This document shows positions 36,527 to 45,482 of a DNA stretch of 64,000 bases, in pieces. The stretch comes from Saprospiraceae bacterium (GTDB lineage: Bacteria > Bacteroidota > Bacteroidia > Chitinophagales > Saprospiraceae). A program made the position numbers and the translations under genes. The stretch covers positions 2,666,001-2,730,000 of the forward strand of contig JAWKLJ010000001.1 in NCBI GenBank assembly GCA_041392805.1. The letters run 5' to 3'. How positions within the stretch are numbered: position 1 is the first letter of the stretch; the number at the start of each line of letters is the position of its first letter. Under the pieces are notes generated by a model. That model was not told where the DNA came from and did not search any database. It saw nothing but the letters and a program-made list of their open reading frames with translations.

Positions 36527-38071
36527 TTATTTCCGCAACTCCTTTTTCAAAATTTTCCCAGTGGCAGTCATCGGCAAGGCGTCCATAATTTCAACCATTC
36601 GAGGATATTTATAGGAGGCAATATGATCTCTGGTCCAACTGATAATTTCTTCCGCTGTAATCGATTTGCCTTCTTTTAATACAACGCAGGCTTTGACTTC
36701 TTCTCCAAATTGGTCATCAGGCACGCCAATGACAGCCACCAGGGATATCGCTTCGTGTTTCATCATTACTTCTTCCACCTCTCGTGGATAAACATTCAAC
36801 CCTCCTCTGATAATCATATCTTTGGTGCGATCAACTATAAAAAAATAGCCATCTTCGTCCTTGATGGCTACATCACCAGAATGCATCCAGCCGCCACGCA
36901 GGGTTTCTGCATTGGCTTCAGGGCGCTTGTAGTAACCTTTCATGACATTGTGGCCTCGGTATAACAATTCGCCCTTCTCCCCTACCGGCACCTCTTGGTC
37001 ATTTTCATCGACCACCTTGACTTCTACGCCCCATACGGGTGTACCGATGGAACCCGGTTTGCGGCCAATATTGAGTTGGTTAAAGGTAACCACCGGTGAC
37101 CCCTCTGACATCCCGTAGCCTTCAATAATCGGTACCTTAAAACGTGCTTCAAAGTCATTCATCACCTGGATAGGCAGCGAGGCCCCACCTGATGCGCATA
37201 TCCGGAGGTTCGCGGAAATGGCCTCGTAGTCAAATTTGTCTTCTTTGTAATTCACCAATCCCCAATACATGGTAGGGACGCCAGCAAAAATGGTGACCTT
37301 ATGCTTTTGTAGTAGTCCAAATACCGTTTCGGCATCAAACCGTGGCAATAAGATGCTTTCCGTTCCTCTATAAACACCCGCAATCATCAAAACAGTCAAG
37401 GCAAAAATGTGGAATAAAGGCAATACGATTAATTGGATATCCGCTGGCCTGGCCCCCATTAAATCCGCGCTTAAAATGCCATTCAATAATAAGTTGGAAT
37501 GGGTCAACTCAGCGCCCTTTGGGCGACCTGTTGTACCTGAGGTATAAATGATAACCGCGGTATCTTCGGCGCCTGTTCCGGCCGTTTCCAAGGTAGGTGC
37601 CTGGCCAGCCATCAGGCTACCAAGGGTCTTTGTTCCCGCGATAGGTGAAGGATCCGTCGGTTTTGGTGTAATCATAAAAAAATGCTCGCAGTGAGGAGCC
37701 TCCTGGAAACCTTCGTAACCCATTTGGCCCATGGGCAGATCGGGCGAACCGACAAAACAAAAGTAAGCTTTCGCATCACTATCTTGCAAATGATAGGCAA
37801 TCTCATCTTTTTTCAGCAAAACGCTCAGCGGCACTACCACGCCACCAGCCTTTAAGATGCCAAAGAAGACGATAGGAAAATACGGAAGGTTAAAGCAACT
37901 TAAGCCTATTTTGTCGCCAGGTTGAATACCCGCTGCGATCAGGCCATTCGCCACCTGGTTGGCGGCTCCGTTGATTTGCGCAAAGGTCATTCGGGTGTCC
38001 ATAAATACGAAAGCATCCTTTGTAGGATACCTGCGTGCACTGTCTTCGAGGATGACGGATAGATTTAGCAT
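36527..38071 (-). CDS. Long-chain acyl-CoA synthetase-like AMP-binding enzyme
   Basis: 514 residues. All adenylate-forming motifs are present: A3 VIIYTSGTTGRPKGAELTHSN, A5 YGMSEGSPV, A7 GWMHSGDVAIKDEDGYFFIVDRTKDMIIRGG, the A8 hinge NVYPREVEEV and the A10 lysine in MTATGKILKKELRK. It activates a carboxylic acid (probably a fatty acid) to acyl-AMP and then acyl-CoA in the cytosol. The start MLNLSVILEDSARRYPTKDA is the usual one. It is followed by an exported cyclase gene on the same strand, without an obvious functional link. Confidence 0.93.
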   Translation of the reverse strand: MLNLSVILEDSARRYPTKDAFVFMDTRMTFAQINGAANQVANGLIAAGIQPGDKIGLSCFNLPYFPIVFFGILKAGGVVVPLSVLLKKDEIAYHLQDSDAKAYFCFVGSPDLPMGQMGYEGFQEAPHCEHFFMITPKPTDPSPIAGTKTLGSLMAGQAPTLETAGTGAEDTAVIIYTSGTTGRPKGAELTHSNLLLNGILSADLMGARPADIQLIVLPLFHIFALTVLMIAGVYRGTESILLPRFDAETVFGLLQKHKVTIFAGVPTMYWGLVNYKEDKFDYEAISANLRICASGGASLPIQVMNDFEARFKVPIIEGYGMSEGSPVVTFNQLNIGRKPGSIGTPVWGVEVKVVDENDQEVPVGEKGELLYRGHNVMKGYYKRPEANAETLRGGWMHSGDVAIKDEDGYFFIVDRTKDMIIRGGLNVYPREVEEVMMKHEAISLVAVIGVPDDQFGEEVKACVVLKEGKSITAEEIISWTRDHIASYKYPRMVEIMDALPMTATGKILKKELRK

Positions 38072-38211
38072 ATCGCGATTTCAAGCATTTATAAGATGAG
38101 TAAAGATTTTATTATCATTTCCTTTTTTGACCTAATATTAGGCAAAATGGTAAATTTCCAAATAAAAAAACAATTTAGGGCTTAAAATACGTGGATTATT
38201 TTAAGTTCCAC

Positions 38212-38745
38212 CTATCTTCCTGCTGAAATTAAAGCGTTCAGGTCAGCCCAGACATAACGCAAGACCGGAGATTCGCCACCGCCGGGGTTAGGCTTAGTTG
38301 ATTTTTCTACCAAATGGCCACCTACCCGTTCATAAAATTGCCGCGCATCCCTATTACTTTCTAAAACCCACAAATACAATGGCTTTTCCGAAGCCTGGTC
38401 GAGCACCCATTGCCCAGCAGCCTGCATCAGTTTTCGGCCGATACCACGTCCTTTCCAAGCTTTTGAGACATGCAGATTATCCACCAGTGCGCCCCAGGTA
38501 GGATCATCGTTTATAAAAACGCAGGCAAAACCACAAAGCTGGTCACCATCCATTGCTTTGATCACATATTGATTGTCAGCAGGATTTGTCATCCGATTGG
38601 TCCAAACCTGTAAACGATCAGCCCGAACCTCGTGGTTAAGGTAATGTGCTGTATATTCATTTCTATAATGTTGTTCCCAACTTTGGGCATGTAGGAGGGC
38701 AATCGCCCCAGCATCGTCGGCACTTGCCGCTTGATAAACAATCAT
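38212..38745 (-). CDS. GNAT family N-acetyltransferase
   Basis: 177 residues. Motif A is LHVSKAWKGRGIGRKLMQAAGQWV (about residues 92-115), with LYLWVLESNRDARQFYERVGG as the following beta5/alpha4 unit. The N-terminal IVYQAASADDAGAIALLHAQSW is a standard GNAT start. The acceptor substrate is unknown. Confidence 0.9.
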   Translation of the reverse strand: MIVYQAASADDAGAIALLHAQSWEQHYRNEYTAHYLNHEVRADRLQVWTNRMTNPADNQYVIKAMDGDQLCGFACVFINDDPTWGALVDNLHVSKAWKGRGIGRKLMQAAGQWVLDQASEKPLYLWVLESNRDARQFYERVGGHLVEKSTKPNPGGGESPVLRYVWADLNALISAGR

Positions 38746-38837
38746 CGCTTGTTTATTTTAGAGATAAAGAAAAAAACACTTTTGAACAAACGCTAAGTAA
38801 TGAAGAAATCACCTTTTAAGCGCATTTTCGCTCATTG

Positions 38838-38964
38838 AAAGATTTGGTTCTTTGACAAATCTCGTAATCTAGAGGCAATCCTAAAAAGAAAGCAACACTT
38901 CCTTTGGTCGTTTTTGCTTTCTTTTTAGGATTGCCCACGAGATTTGTCAAAGAAGGAAAGATTT
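38838..38964 (+). mobile_element. Hairpin MITE-like element, family A copy 2, with perfect 8-bp direct repeats
   Basis: The element is 38846-38956 (111 bp), flanked by AAAGATTT at 38838-38845 and 38957-38964. Stem 38848-38865 pairs with 38937-38954 (18 bp). 38874-38895 pairs with 38914-38935 (22 of 22). Compared with copy 1, the A-T pair at 15349/15396 is C-G here (38881/38928). It lies 51 bp before the SCP2 gene, in the same orientation as copy 1 before its gene. Confidence 0.87.
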
Positions 38965-39007
38965 TTTATTTAATTTAGCCGCCATTAGTAAGTAAAAATC
39001 AAAGCAC

Positions 39008-39304
39008 ATGACCTTAGCGGATGTAACTGAACAATTCAAAAGCGCTGCAGCCAAAGCGCCCTCTTTAGGAAAATCTTTAAAATTTGTCTTCGATGAAGGT
39101 ATCGTCTTCCTGGATTTGACGGGCGATACAGCTAACGTCACCAATGAAGATGCCGAAGCGGACTGCACCATAACGACCTCTATAGCTACCTTAGAAGGAC
39201 TCCGTAGCGGCGATATCAACCCAATGATGGCCGTCATGTCTGGAAAGGTAAAAATTAAAGGAGATATGGGGTTGGCGATGCAATTGCAGAATTTGCTGAG
39301 CTAA
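39008..39304 (+). CDS. SCP2 sterol-binding domain protein
   Basis: 98 residues, a single SCP2-like lipid-binding domain. It shows SLGKSLKFVFDEGIVFLDLTGD, then DAEADCTITTSIATLEGLRSGDINPMMAVMSGKVKIKGDMGLAMQLQNLL, the typical tail. Small SCP2 proteins bind or move lipids or acyl chains in the cytosol. No partner gene is adjacent. Confidence 0.9.
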   Translation: MTLADVTEQFKSAAAKAPSLGKSLKFVFDEGIVFLDLTGDTANVTNEDAEADCTITTSIATLEGLRSGDINPMMAVMSGKVKIKGDMGLAMQLQNLLS

Positions 39305-39458
39305 TAGGAAGGAAGCTTAGGGTCCAACGAAGAATAACTTCCCCATTTGATGCTGATCTTTAATTTACCTTCTTACGGTTATTGAGTGGTTAACTTTCAG
39401 GCAATAGGCCTTCTTCATCGCTATCCTCAATTTTGTTGGGGTAGTCAAAAATTTGTTT

Positions 39459-39545
39459 GGACGTAGGTATTGGAGGTGTGGAGTTATTGGAGGAGGACTA
39501 ACGTGAGCCCTCCAATAACTCTAAGACTCCAATACCGCTACGTCC
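39459..39545. repeat. 87-bp multi-stem inverted repeat of the CTCCAATA family
   Basis: Left arm: GGACGTAG, GTATTGGAG and GAGTTATTGGAGG. Right arm: CCTCCAATAACTC, CTCCAATACC and GCTACGTCC. The arms pair in three blocks, separated by 5-nt internal loops (GTGTG/TAAGA) and a 15-nt end loop. The right arm resembles CTCCAATAACTCCGCGTCC repeats at 6181 and 6507. It lies between convergent genes and could also act as a terminator, though there is no T-run. Confidence 0.7.
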
Positions 39546-39593
39546 CCTAAAAAAGCCTTGCTAGCATCATCTCAGAAAAAAGTTGGGATGACG

Positions 39594-41543
39594 CTAATCA
39601 TCAGCCTTGGATAGATTGGCATCTTTGTTCCCGCCCGCCAATTCAATCATCAAGGTCATTTCCGTCATCAAAGCCTCATCGTTGCCACCGAACCCTACGC
39701 TTTTAAAGCGAATTTTACCGTTGCCATCCAATACAAATTTAGTGGGAATACCATCCACTTTGTATTTAACTACCACTTCGTCTTTTTCGTCCATTGGTAC
39801 ATTAAAAGTGTATTCATTCTTATCAATGAAGTCTTTGGCTGATTTCTTTTTGTCTTTGGCACTTTCCCAGGTATTGATAAAAAGGAAAGCGACTTTGTCA
39901 TTGTCTTTATACTTATCAACCATCTTCTGCATGCCAGGGAAAGAGGCTTTGCAAGGGCCACACCAAGTTGCCCAGAAATCCAGGATAACAACCTTGCCTT
40001 TCATGTCAGCCAGGCTGACTGCTTGCCCGTCCAGGTTAACCAGGGTAAAATCAGGTGCGTCATCGTTGATCATTTTGGCGATGAGCTCCTCCTTGAATTT
40101 TTCGGTTGCTTCTTTTTCAAGGCCTGCCAGGTATTTATCATAGGCTTGTTCCAGCGAATTATTGGCCATAAAAAGTCTTCGGTGCTGGGCCTTCATTGCT
40201 GTTGTTGCATCATTTGAAATGATTTTCTCTTCCAACAGCTTTTCTGCGGCTACGCCACCTTTCACTTTCTCCATAAAAAGTGCATAACGCTCATACATTT
40301 CGCCGCTGACATAGGACGCTTTAGTGCAGACTTGCTCTTGGTATTTTAATGCCTCTTCTACGTCACCCGTGCGGTATAAGGCCAAAGCATAGGTGTCGCC
40401 GTACATATAATAACTAGATTCCAATTGCTTTTTCCATTGTTTTTCGGTAAGATAGACGGGCTTATTGGCTGCCAGGTTAGCTATTTCACCTTGTAATAAA
40501 TCCAGCGATTGCTTCGACATTTTTTTAGCCTGTTCGGCATTCTTGGCTTCTTTTTCCAGGTCTTCGCCTGCCAGGTTCCAGGCAAAGTTATTGAGCAAAC
40601 CTGCCTTGGAAGAGGGGTCACTTAACAAGGCGAAATATTGGTCAAATTTAGTCCATTCGTCTTTGCCACCATAGAGGCTAGCCAATTGGCGTGCAAAACC
40701 TTCCATCGTTTTATTGGCCTCTTTGGTTTGTCCATATTTAGTCTTAAACTGGTTGAAAAGGGCAACTTTGGCATCTAGCTCCTTTTCCTTATAAAAAGCA
40801 TTGGCCAATTCTTTTTTGACGAATTCACCCTTGCGGTATTTTTTGCGCAAATTGACAGCAATGGCTTCTGCTCCTTCTTCATCTTTAAGTGTTTGGCTCA
40901 AGCTGTGTGCCATCATCCAGTCCGATTCCGTGGCTTTCTTTTTATCCTTTAGTGAAGCAATAATCGTTTTTACTTCTGCCAGGGCCTGCTCATCCTTCGC
41001 TCTTTGGGCAATAGATGCATAAAAGCCTACTATTTTATCATCCGATTTGGAAGAAGGATAACTTTTAAATTCCTTTTGGCTGTAGTAAATCGCCTGAGTG
41101 GGGTCTCGTTCTATTTCCATTAACCAACCATCTGAACCATAAGCCTTAGCTAAACAGGCATAAGCTCCTTGTACGGGTTCGGATTTATCAGCTTGGTAAA
41201 ATTTCACTTTATATCCTGCTTCGCCACTATCGACCACATCTCCTTTTTCGTTTCTAAAGGCCCAAAAAATGACCTTCGCAGCTGCATTAGCAGGCAATTT
41301 GCCGGTATAGGTGCCGTTTGCGGCCATCAATTCTACAGCGACGGCTTGCGGCAGGTCAAATTCGGTATATAAATAGGCCGTTGCTTCAATGTTCTTTTCA
41401 TTTTCGAGCGGTGTACCCACGGCATTATAGGTAAAGGTCAACTCATCACCTGGGGAAGGTTTTTCAGGTAATATTGCAAATGATTGACCTAATGCCAATG
41501 TGCTGATAAATAATAAGGTGCAAATGGAGCCGAATGATTTCAT
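39594..41543 (-). CDS. Secreted TlpA-like thioredoxin-fold protein with helical N-terminal region
   Basis: 649 residues with a signal peptide (about 1-19). Residues 20-120 form an Ig-like beta domain (FAILPEKPSPGDELTFTYN). About 130-490 are Lys/Glu/Ala-rich helices resembling TPR-like repeats. The C-terminal thioredoxin domain (about 500-640) has WATWCGPCKASFPGMQKMVDKY as active site and the cis-Pro region VDGIPTKFVLDGNGKI. It is a periplasmic disulfide oxidoreductase of the AhpC/TSA-TlpA type, with unknown client proteins. Confidence 0.9.
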   Translation of the reverse strand: MKSFGSICTLLFISTLALGQSFAILPEKPSPGDELTFTYNAVGTPLENEKNIEATAYLYTEFDLPQAVAVELMAANGTYTGKLPANAAAKVIFWAFRNEKGDVVDSGEAGYKVKFYQADKSEPVQGAYACLAKAYGSDGWLMEIERDPTQAIYYSQKEFKSYPSSKSDDKIVGFYASIAQRAKDEQALAEVKTIIASLKDKKKATESDWMMAHSLSQTLKDEEGAEAIAVNLRKKYRKGEFVKKELANAFYKEKELDAKVALFNQFKTKYGQTKEANKTMEGFARQLASLYGGKDEWTKFDQYFALLSDPSSKAGLLNNFAWNLAGEDLEKEAKNAEQAKKMSKQSLDLLQGEIANLAANKPVYLTEKQWKKQLESSYYMYGDTYALALYRTGDVEEALKYQEQVCTKASYVSGEMYERYALFMEKVKGGVAAEKLLEEKIISNDATTAMKAQHRRLFMANNSLEQAYDKYLAGLEKEATEKFKEELIAKMINDDAPDFTLVNLDGQAVSLADMKGKVVILDFWATWCGPCKASFPGMQKMVDKYKDNDKVAFLFINTWESAKDKKKSAKDFIDKNEYTFNVPMDEKDEVVVKYKVDGIPTKFVLDGNGKIRFKSVGFGGNDEALMTEMTLMIELAGGNKDANLSKADD

Positions 41544-41625
41544 AAATGGTTCGAATTTAAGCGCCTGTCTAAATCATATAGACCACAAACAAGTGCTGTG
41601 TGATTATGAAAAATAGTAATGTTAT

Positions 41626-44600
41626 TTAAAAAGCTTTTTCCACCTGGATCTGTAATTTCACTTCCCCTGGAAGCTCCACTTCTTCACCATGACTAAGCCC
41701 CGCTTTCACCGACAGCTCCAGCGCTAAGGTCTCGCTTTTGATGTAATCCCCATATTGTGAAATGGCTGTCGCAACGGCTTGGTGTTGCTGTACCACGACA
41801 GCAATCTTGTCGGTCACGTCAAAATCTTTGTCTTTACGGATGTTTTGGATCCGGTTGACAAGGTCCCGAGCCATTCCTTCTGCTTCAAGTTCGGCGGTGA
41901 TATTGATGTCAAGTGCAACGGTTAAGGGGCCATCATTGGCCACTTGCCAGCCAGGAATATCCTCGGTTACAATCTCAAAATCTTCCAGGTTCAAATCAAA
42001 GTGATCCCCATTGATGGTCAATTGGTATTGATTGTTTTTTTCTATCGTCGCAATATCCTCTTGGTTGAGGCCATTGATGATTTGGACCGCATCTTTCATG
42101 TGTTTTCCGAGTCGACGACCTAGCGTCTTAAAGTTGGGTTTGATTTTTTTCTTGACCACACCACTCGTATCCGTGATATATTCCAAATCTTTCACATTCA
42201 CTTCTGCCAAAATCAAGTCCTTTACTTCATCTACCTGCTGCTGAAAAGAGGCATTCAGTATGGGTAATAATGCCCGTTTTAAAGGCTGACGCACGCGTAT
42301 TTTTTCCGTCTTTCGGATGGAAAGTACCAGGGAAGAAATCCGTTGCGCATAATCCATTCGCTCTTCAAGTGCCTTATTGATTGTTGACGAATCGGCGATA
42401 GGGAAATCAGCAAGGTGAACAGAAATAGCTGCTTCTTTTTGGGTGGCTGCATTCAAATTACCGTATAACCAATCTGCAAAGAATGGTGCTACCGGGGCCA
42501 TCAGTTTGGAAACCACATCCAAACAGTGATACAAGGTCTGGTACGCCGCTATTTTATCCTGAGAATAGTCTCCCTTCCAGAAACGACGACGACAAAGGCG
42601 AACATACCAGTTACTCAGGTGATCATTGACGAATAACATTATTTTCCGGGTGGCCGTCGTCACATCATAGGCTGCATAAGCCGTATCCACTTCTCCTATT
42701 AAAGTGTTCAATTGGGAGATGATCCAACGATCGATCTCCTGCCGCTTATCCAGTGGAACATCCGCTTGCTCATATTTAAAGCCATCGATATTGGCATACA
42801 GTGCAAAAAAGGAATAAGTATTGTACAACGTACCAAAGAATTTCCTTCGCACCTCTTCAATGCCATCCACATCGAATTTCAGGTTTTCCCAAGGATCTGA
42901 GTTGGACATCATGTACCAACGCGTCGCATCCGCGCCATAGGTTGCCAGGGTTTCAAAAGGCTCTACGGCATTGCCCAATCGTTTGGACATCTTTCGGCCT
43001 TCCTTGTCCTGGACCAAACCATTTGACACTACATTTTTGAAGGCGACACTATCAAACACCATGGTCGCAATGGCATGCAAGGTATAAAACCAGCCCCGGG
43101 TTTGGTCGACGCCCTCTGCGATAAAATCAGCAGGGAAATTGTTCTTAAATATCTCTTTATTTTCAAAAGGATAATGCCATTGGGCGTAGGGCATAGACCC
43201 GCTATCAAACCATACGTCGATCAGGTCTAATTCCCGATAAAGCGGTTCTCCACTATCCGTCACCAAGACCACCTCATCGATATAAGGGCGGTGGATATCG
43301 GCTGGGATAGCCTGGTTTTTCCCCAATTTCTCATTGGCCTTGTCTATCTCGGCTTGCAACTGCTCCAAAGAGCTTATACAAATCTCTTGGGTGCCATCTT
43401 TGGTCCGCCAAATAGGAAGCGGTACCCCCCAATAGCGAGAGCGAGAAAGGTTCCAATCTTGCAAATTCTCCAGCCATTTGCCAAAGCGGCCCTCACCCGT
43501 AGAGCTTGGCTGCCAATTGATGGTCTGATTAAGCTCATACATCCGGTCCTTCATCGCCGAGGCTCGCACAAACCAGCTGTCTAAGGGATAATAGAGGACT
43601 GGGCGATCCGTCCGCCAGCAATGCGGATAGGAGTGCAAGTATTTCTCAGAATGAAAAAGTTTATTCTCTGTTTTTAACTTGATAACGATATCGGCATCGA
43701 CCGAACGTTCCTCTTCTTGCCCATAGTCCTTGACATATCGTCCGGCAAAGTCCGTCACTTCTGCCACGAATTGCCCCTGTTTGTTCACCAATGGCATGAG
43801 GTTTCCTTGCTCATCCTCTACCATCAATGGCGGAATATCATATTTCTGGGCCACCCTGAAGTCATCTGCACCAAAGGTTGGCGCGATATGCACAATCCCA
43901 GTACCATCCTCGGTAGAAACGAAGTCTCCCAGGAGGGCGCGGAAAGCTGGTTTCTCCGGCGTTACATAAGGCAGCAATTGTTCGTACTCGATCCCCTCCA
44001 ACTCACTTCCCTTCATCTCTGCTACAATCTCGATGTATGGGATGGGCTTATTGCTGGCTTTTACCGCTTCCGGTTTAAGGTCGGGATTAGCCTCGGTGAA
44101 ATAGGCATTCAATCGGTCTTTGGCCAGGATAACATAAGTCAGTTCCTGCGTGTATCGGTTGAAGGCCTTTACTTTGACGTAGGTGATGTTTTTGCCTAAA
44201 GCCAGGGCCGTGTTGGATGGCAAGGTCCAAGGTGTAGTCGTCCAGGCCAGAAAATATTCATTGTCCGTTCCTTTTATCTTGAATTGGGCGACAGCAGAAA
44301 CATCCGTGATCTCTTTATAAGCGCCCGGCATATTCAACTCATGGGAGCTCAAGCCTGTACCGGCGGCAGGAGAAAAGGGCTGAATGGTAAAGCCTTTGTA
44401 GAGCAAGCCTTTTTGATACAATTGTCCCAATAACCACCAGACTGATTCGATATAATCATTGGTATAAGTGATATAGGGGTTTTCCAGGTCCACCCAATAG
44501 CCCATTTTGCGGGTAATGTCATCCCACATATCCTTGTAGCGCATCACTGTTTCCTTGCACTTCTGGTTGTAATCGTCCACACTGATCGATTTGCCAATGT

Positions 44601-44913
44601 CTTCTTTGGTGATGCCTAATTCTTTTTCCACACTCAATTCAATCGGCAATCCATGCGTATCCCATCCCCCTTTTCGTTCGACACGCTGTCCTTTCATGGC
44701 ATGAAAGCGACAAAAAAGGTCCTTGATCGTACGTGCCATGACGTGGTGAATACCTGGTTTGCCATTAGCCGATGGTGGGCCTTCGTAGAATACAAAGCTA
44801 TTGGCCGAATCGCGTTGATTAACGCTCTTGTCAAACACATTTTCCTTTTCCCAAAAGGCCAGAATATCCTTGTCGATTTCCGGTAAATTAAGCTGCTTAA
44901 ATTCTCGATACAT
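41626..44913 (-). CDS. ileS: Isoleucyl-tRNA synthetase
   Basis: 1095 residues from ATG 44913 (MYREFKQLNLPEIDKDILAFW). Class I signatures: the HIGH-equivalent is PSANGKPGIHHVMART and the KMSKS loop is GRKMSKRLGNAVEP. The editing (CP1) domain contains TTPWTLPSNTALAL and DDFRVAQKYDIPPL. SRSRYWGVPLPIW and YPLDSWFVRASAM are typical of IleRS. No C-terminal zinc-finger cysteine cluster is visible. Together with the length, this suggests the eukaryote-like IleRS type common in Bacteroidetes (inference). The 5' leader contains an Ile-rich mini-ORF and a terminator, which point to attenuation control. Confidence 0.97.
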   Translation of the reverse strand: MYREFKQLNLPEIDKDILAFWEKENVFDKSVNQRDSANSFVFYEGPPSANGKPGIHHVMARTIKDLFCRFHAMKGQRVERKGGWDTHGLPIELSVEKELGITKEDIGKSISVDDYNQKCKETVMRYKDMWDDITRKMGYWVDLENPYITYTNDYIESVWWLLGQLYQKGLLYKGFTIQPFSPAAGTGLSSHELNMPGAYKEITDVSAVAQFKIKGTDNEYFLAWTTTPWTLPSNTALALGKNITYVKVKAFNRYTQELTYVILAKDRLNAYFTEANPDLKPEAVKASNKPIPYIEIVAEMKGSELEGIEYEQLLPYVTPEKPAFRALLGDFVSTEDGTGIVHIAPTFGADDFRVAQKYDIPPLMVEDEQGNLMPLVNKQGQFVAEVTDFAGRYVKDYGQEEERSVDADIVIKLKTENKLFHSEKYLHSYPHCWRTDRPVLYYPLDSWFVRASAMKDRMYELNQTINWQPSSTGEGRFGKWLENLQDWNLSRSRYWGVPLPIWRTKDGTQEICISSLEQLQAEIDKANEKLGKNQAIPADIHRPYIDEVVLVTDSGEPLYRELDLIDVWFDSGSMPYAQWHYPFENKEIFKNNFPADFIAEGVDQTRGWFYTLHAIATMVFDSVAFKNVVSNGLVQDKEGRKMSKRLGNAVEPFETLATYGADATRWYMMSNSDPWENLKFDVDGIEEVRRKFFGTLYNTYSFFALYANIDGFKYEQADVPLDKRQEIDRWIISQLNTLIGEVDTAYAAYDVTTATRKIMLFVNDHLSNWYVRLCRRRFWKGDYSQDKIAAYQTLYHCLDVVSKLMAPVAPFFADWLYGNLNAATQKEAAISVHLADFPIADSSTINKALEERMDYAQRISSLVLSIRKTEKIRVRQPLKRALLPILNASFQQQVDEVKDLILAEVNVKDLEYITDTSGVVKKKIKPNFKTLGRRLGKHMKDAVQIINGLNQEDIATIEKNNQYQLTINGDHFDLNLEDFEIVTEDIPGWQVANDGPLTVALDINITAELEAEGMARDLVNRIQNIRKDKDFDVTDKIAVVVQQHQAVATAISQYGDYIKSETLALELSVKAGLSHGEEVELPGEVKLQIQVEKAF

Positions 44914-44986
44914 GGTTCCGCATTTTTGATCTTCTACCCCTTTTGAGGGGCCGTTTGCTCCAAGAAGTTGCAAAGATACCAAAACA

Positions 44987-45022
44987 AAAAGCTCCGGCAA
45001 ATTACAATCTGCCGGAGCTTTT
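44987..45022 (-). terminator. Intrinsic terminator (attenuator) in the ileS leader
   Basis: AAAAGCTCCGGCA (45022-44987 side) and TGCCGGAGCTTTT form a perfect 13-bp stem with a 10-nt loop. In the ileS direction it is followed by a T-rich tract (TTTTTGTTTT). It begins 21 nt after the leader-peptide stop codon and ends about 73 nt before the ileS start. It lies downstream of the promoter at 45130-45160 and upstream of ileS, so it must be bypassed for ileS expression. Confidence 0.9.
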
Positions 45023-45043
45023 ATTTTTTCACATCATTAGCAC

Positions 45044-45106
45044 TCAGCGACTGTCAGGCAATCCCGAAATAATAATGCTAATAATTATATGTTGGTTATG
45101 GTACAT
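45044..45106 (-). CDS. Isoleucine-rich leader peptide of ileS
   Basis: A 20-codon ORF from ATG 45106 to TGA 45044-45046. Residues 7-13 are IIISIII, coded ATA ATT ATT AGC ATT ATT ATT (45068-45088). Six of seven codons are isoleucine and the gene downstream charges tRNA-Ile. The ATG lies 23 nt after the promoter -7 element, and the stop is 21 nt before the terminator stem. A ribosome waiting for charged tRNA-Ile would sit on 45068-45088 and leave the stop-codon region free. That region has CTG and GCT segments that can pair with AGC and CAG of the terminator's 5' arm. This pairing is short and needs folding analysis. Confidence 0.82.
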   Translation of the reverse strand: MYHNQHIIISIIISGLPDSR

Positions 45107-45129
45107 TTCTATGTTTTGTACTTATTCGG

Positions 45130-45160
45130 CAAATATAGGGAAAAATGGAAGGATAGTCAA
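45130..45160 (-). promoter_or_regulatory. Bacteroidetes-type promoter of the ileS leader
   Basis: On the minus strand: TTGACT (45160-45155), then TATATTTG (45137-45130), which fits TAnnTTTG. The spacer between TTG and TA is 20 nt. Transcription would start near 45125, leaving about 18-20 nt before the leader ATG. Confidence 0.75.
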
Positions 45161-45191
45161 GGCGTGGGGGAATTTAAGTAAATCGGACCTC

Positions 45192-45482
45192 TTAGACATA
45201 GATCAGATCTTTACTAATATACTGTAATAATCTTGGACGAATGGCCTTTTTAGAAACTAGATCAACTTTATGCTGTAGTAAATCTTCCAATTCTTCAACA
45301 AGATCAACGATCTCAAACCCTATAGGTGCTGAGAATTCTACCATAATATCAATATCACTTTCTTCAGTTGCTTCATTTCGAGCCACAGAACCAAATATAG
45401 CCATTTCTGTTATCGGATAACCATTGAAAAAATGGTTCCTGTTTTCCTTAAGAATGGTTTCTATTTCTTTTAAGCCGATCAT
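45192..45482 (-). CDS. MNT-type nucleotidyltransferase (MntA-like), without an adjacent HEPN partner
   Basis: 96 residues from ATG 45482 (MIGLKEIETILKENRNHFFN). The core motif is MAIFGSVARNEATEESDIDIMVEF (GSxAR...SDID), followed by VDLVEELEDLLQHKVDLVSKKAIRP. In the family these act as antitoxins that AMPylate a HEPN toxin. No HEPN-like gene lies on either side here, so it is an orphan or a remnant. Upstream in-frame codons to 45728 lack family similarity and cover a repeat, so they are excluded. Confidence 0.88.
   Translation of the reverse strand: MIGLKEIETILKENRNHFFNGYPITEMAIFGSVARNEATEESDIDIMVEFSAPIGFEIVDLVEELEDLLQHKVDLVSKKAIRPRLLQYISKDLIYV

Noticed and set aside
39607..40143. 178-codon plus-strand frame opposite the TlpA-like gene
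   Set aside because: Antisense shadow without recognisable domains.
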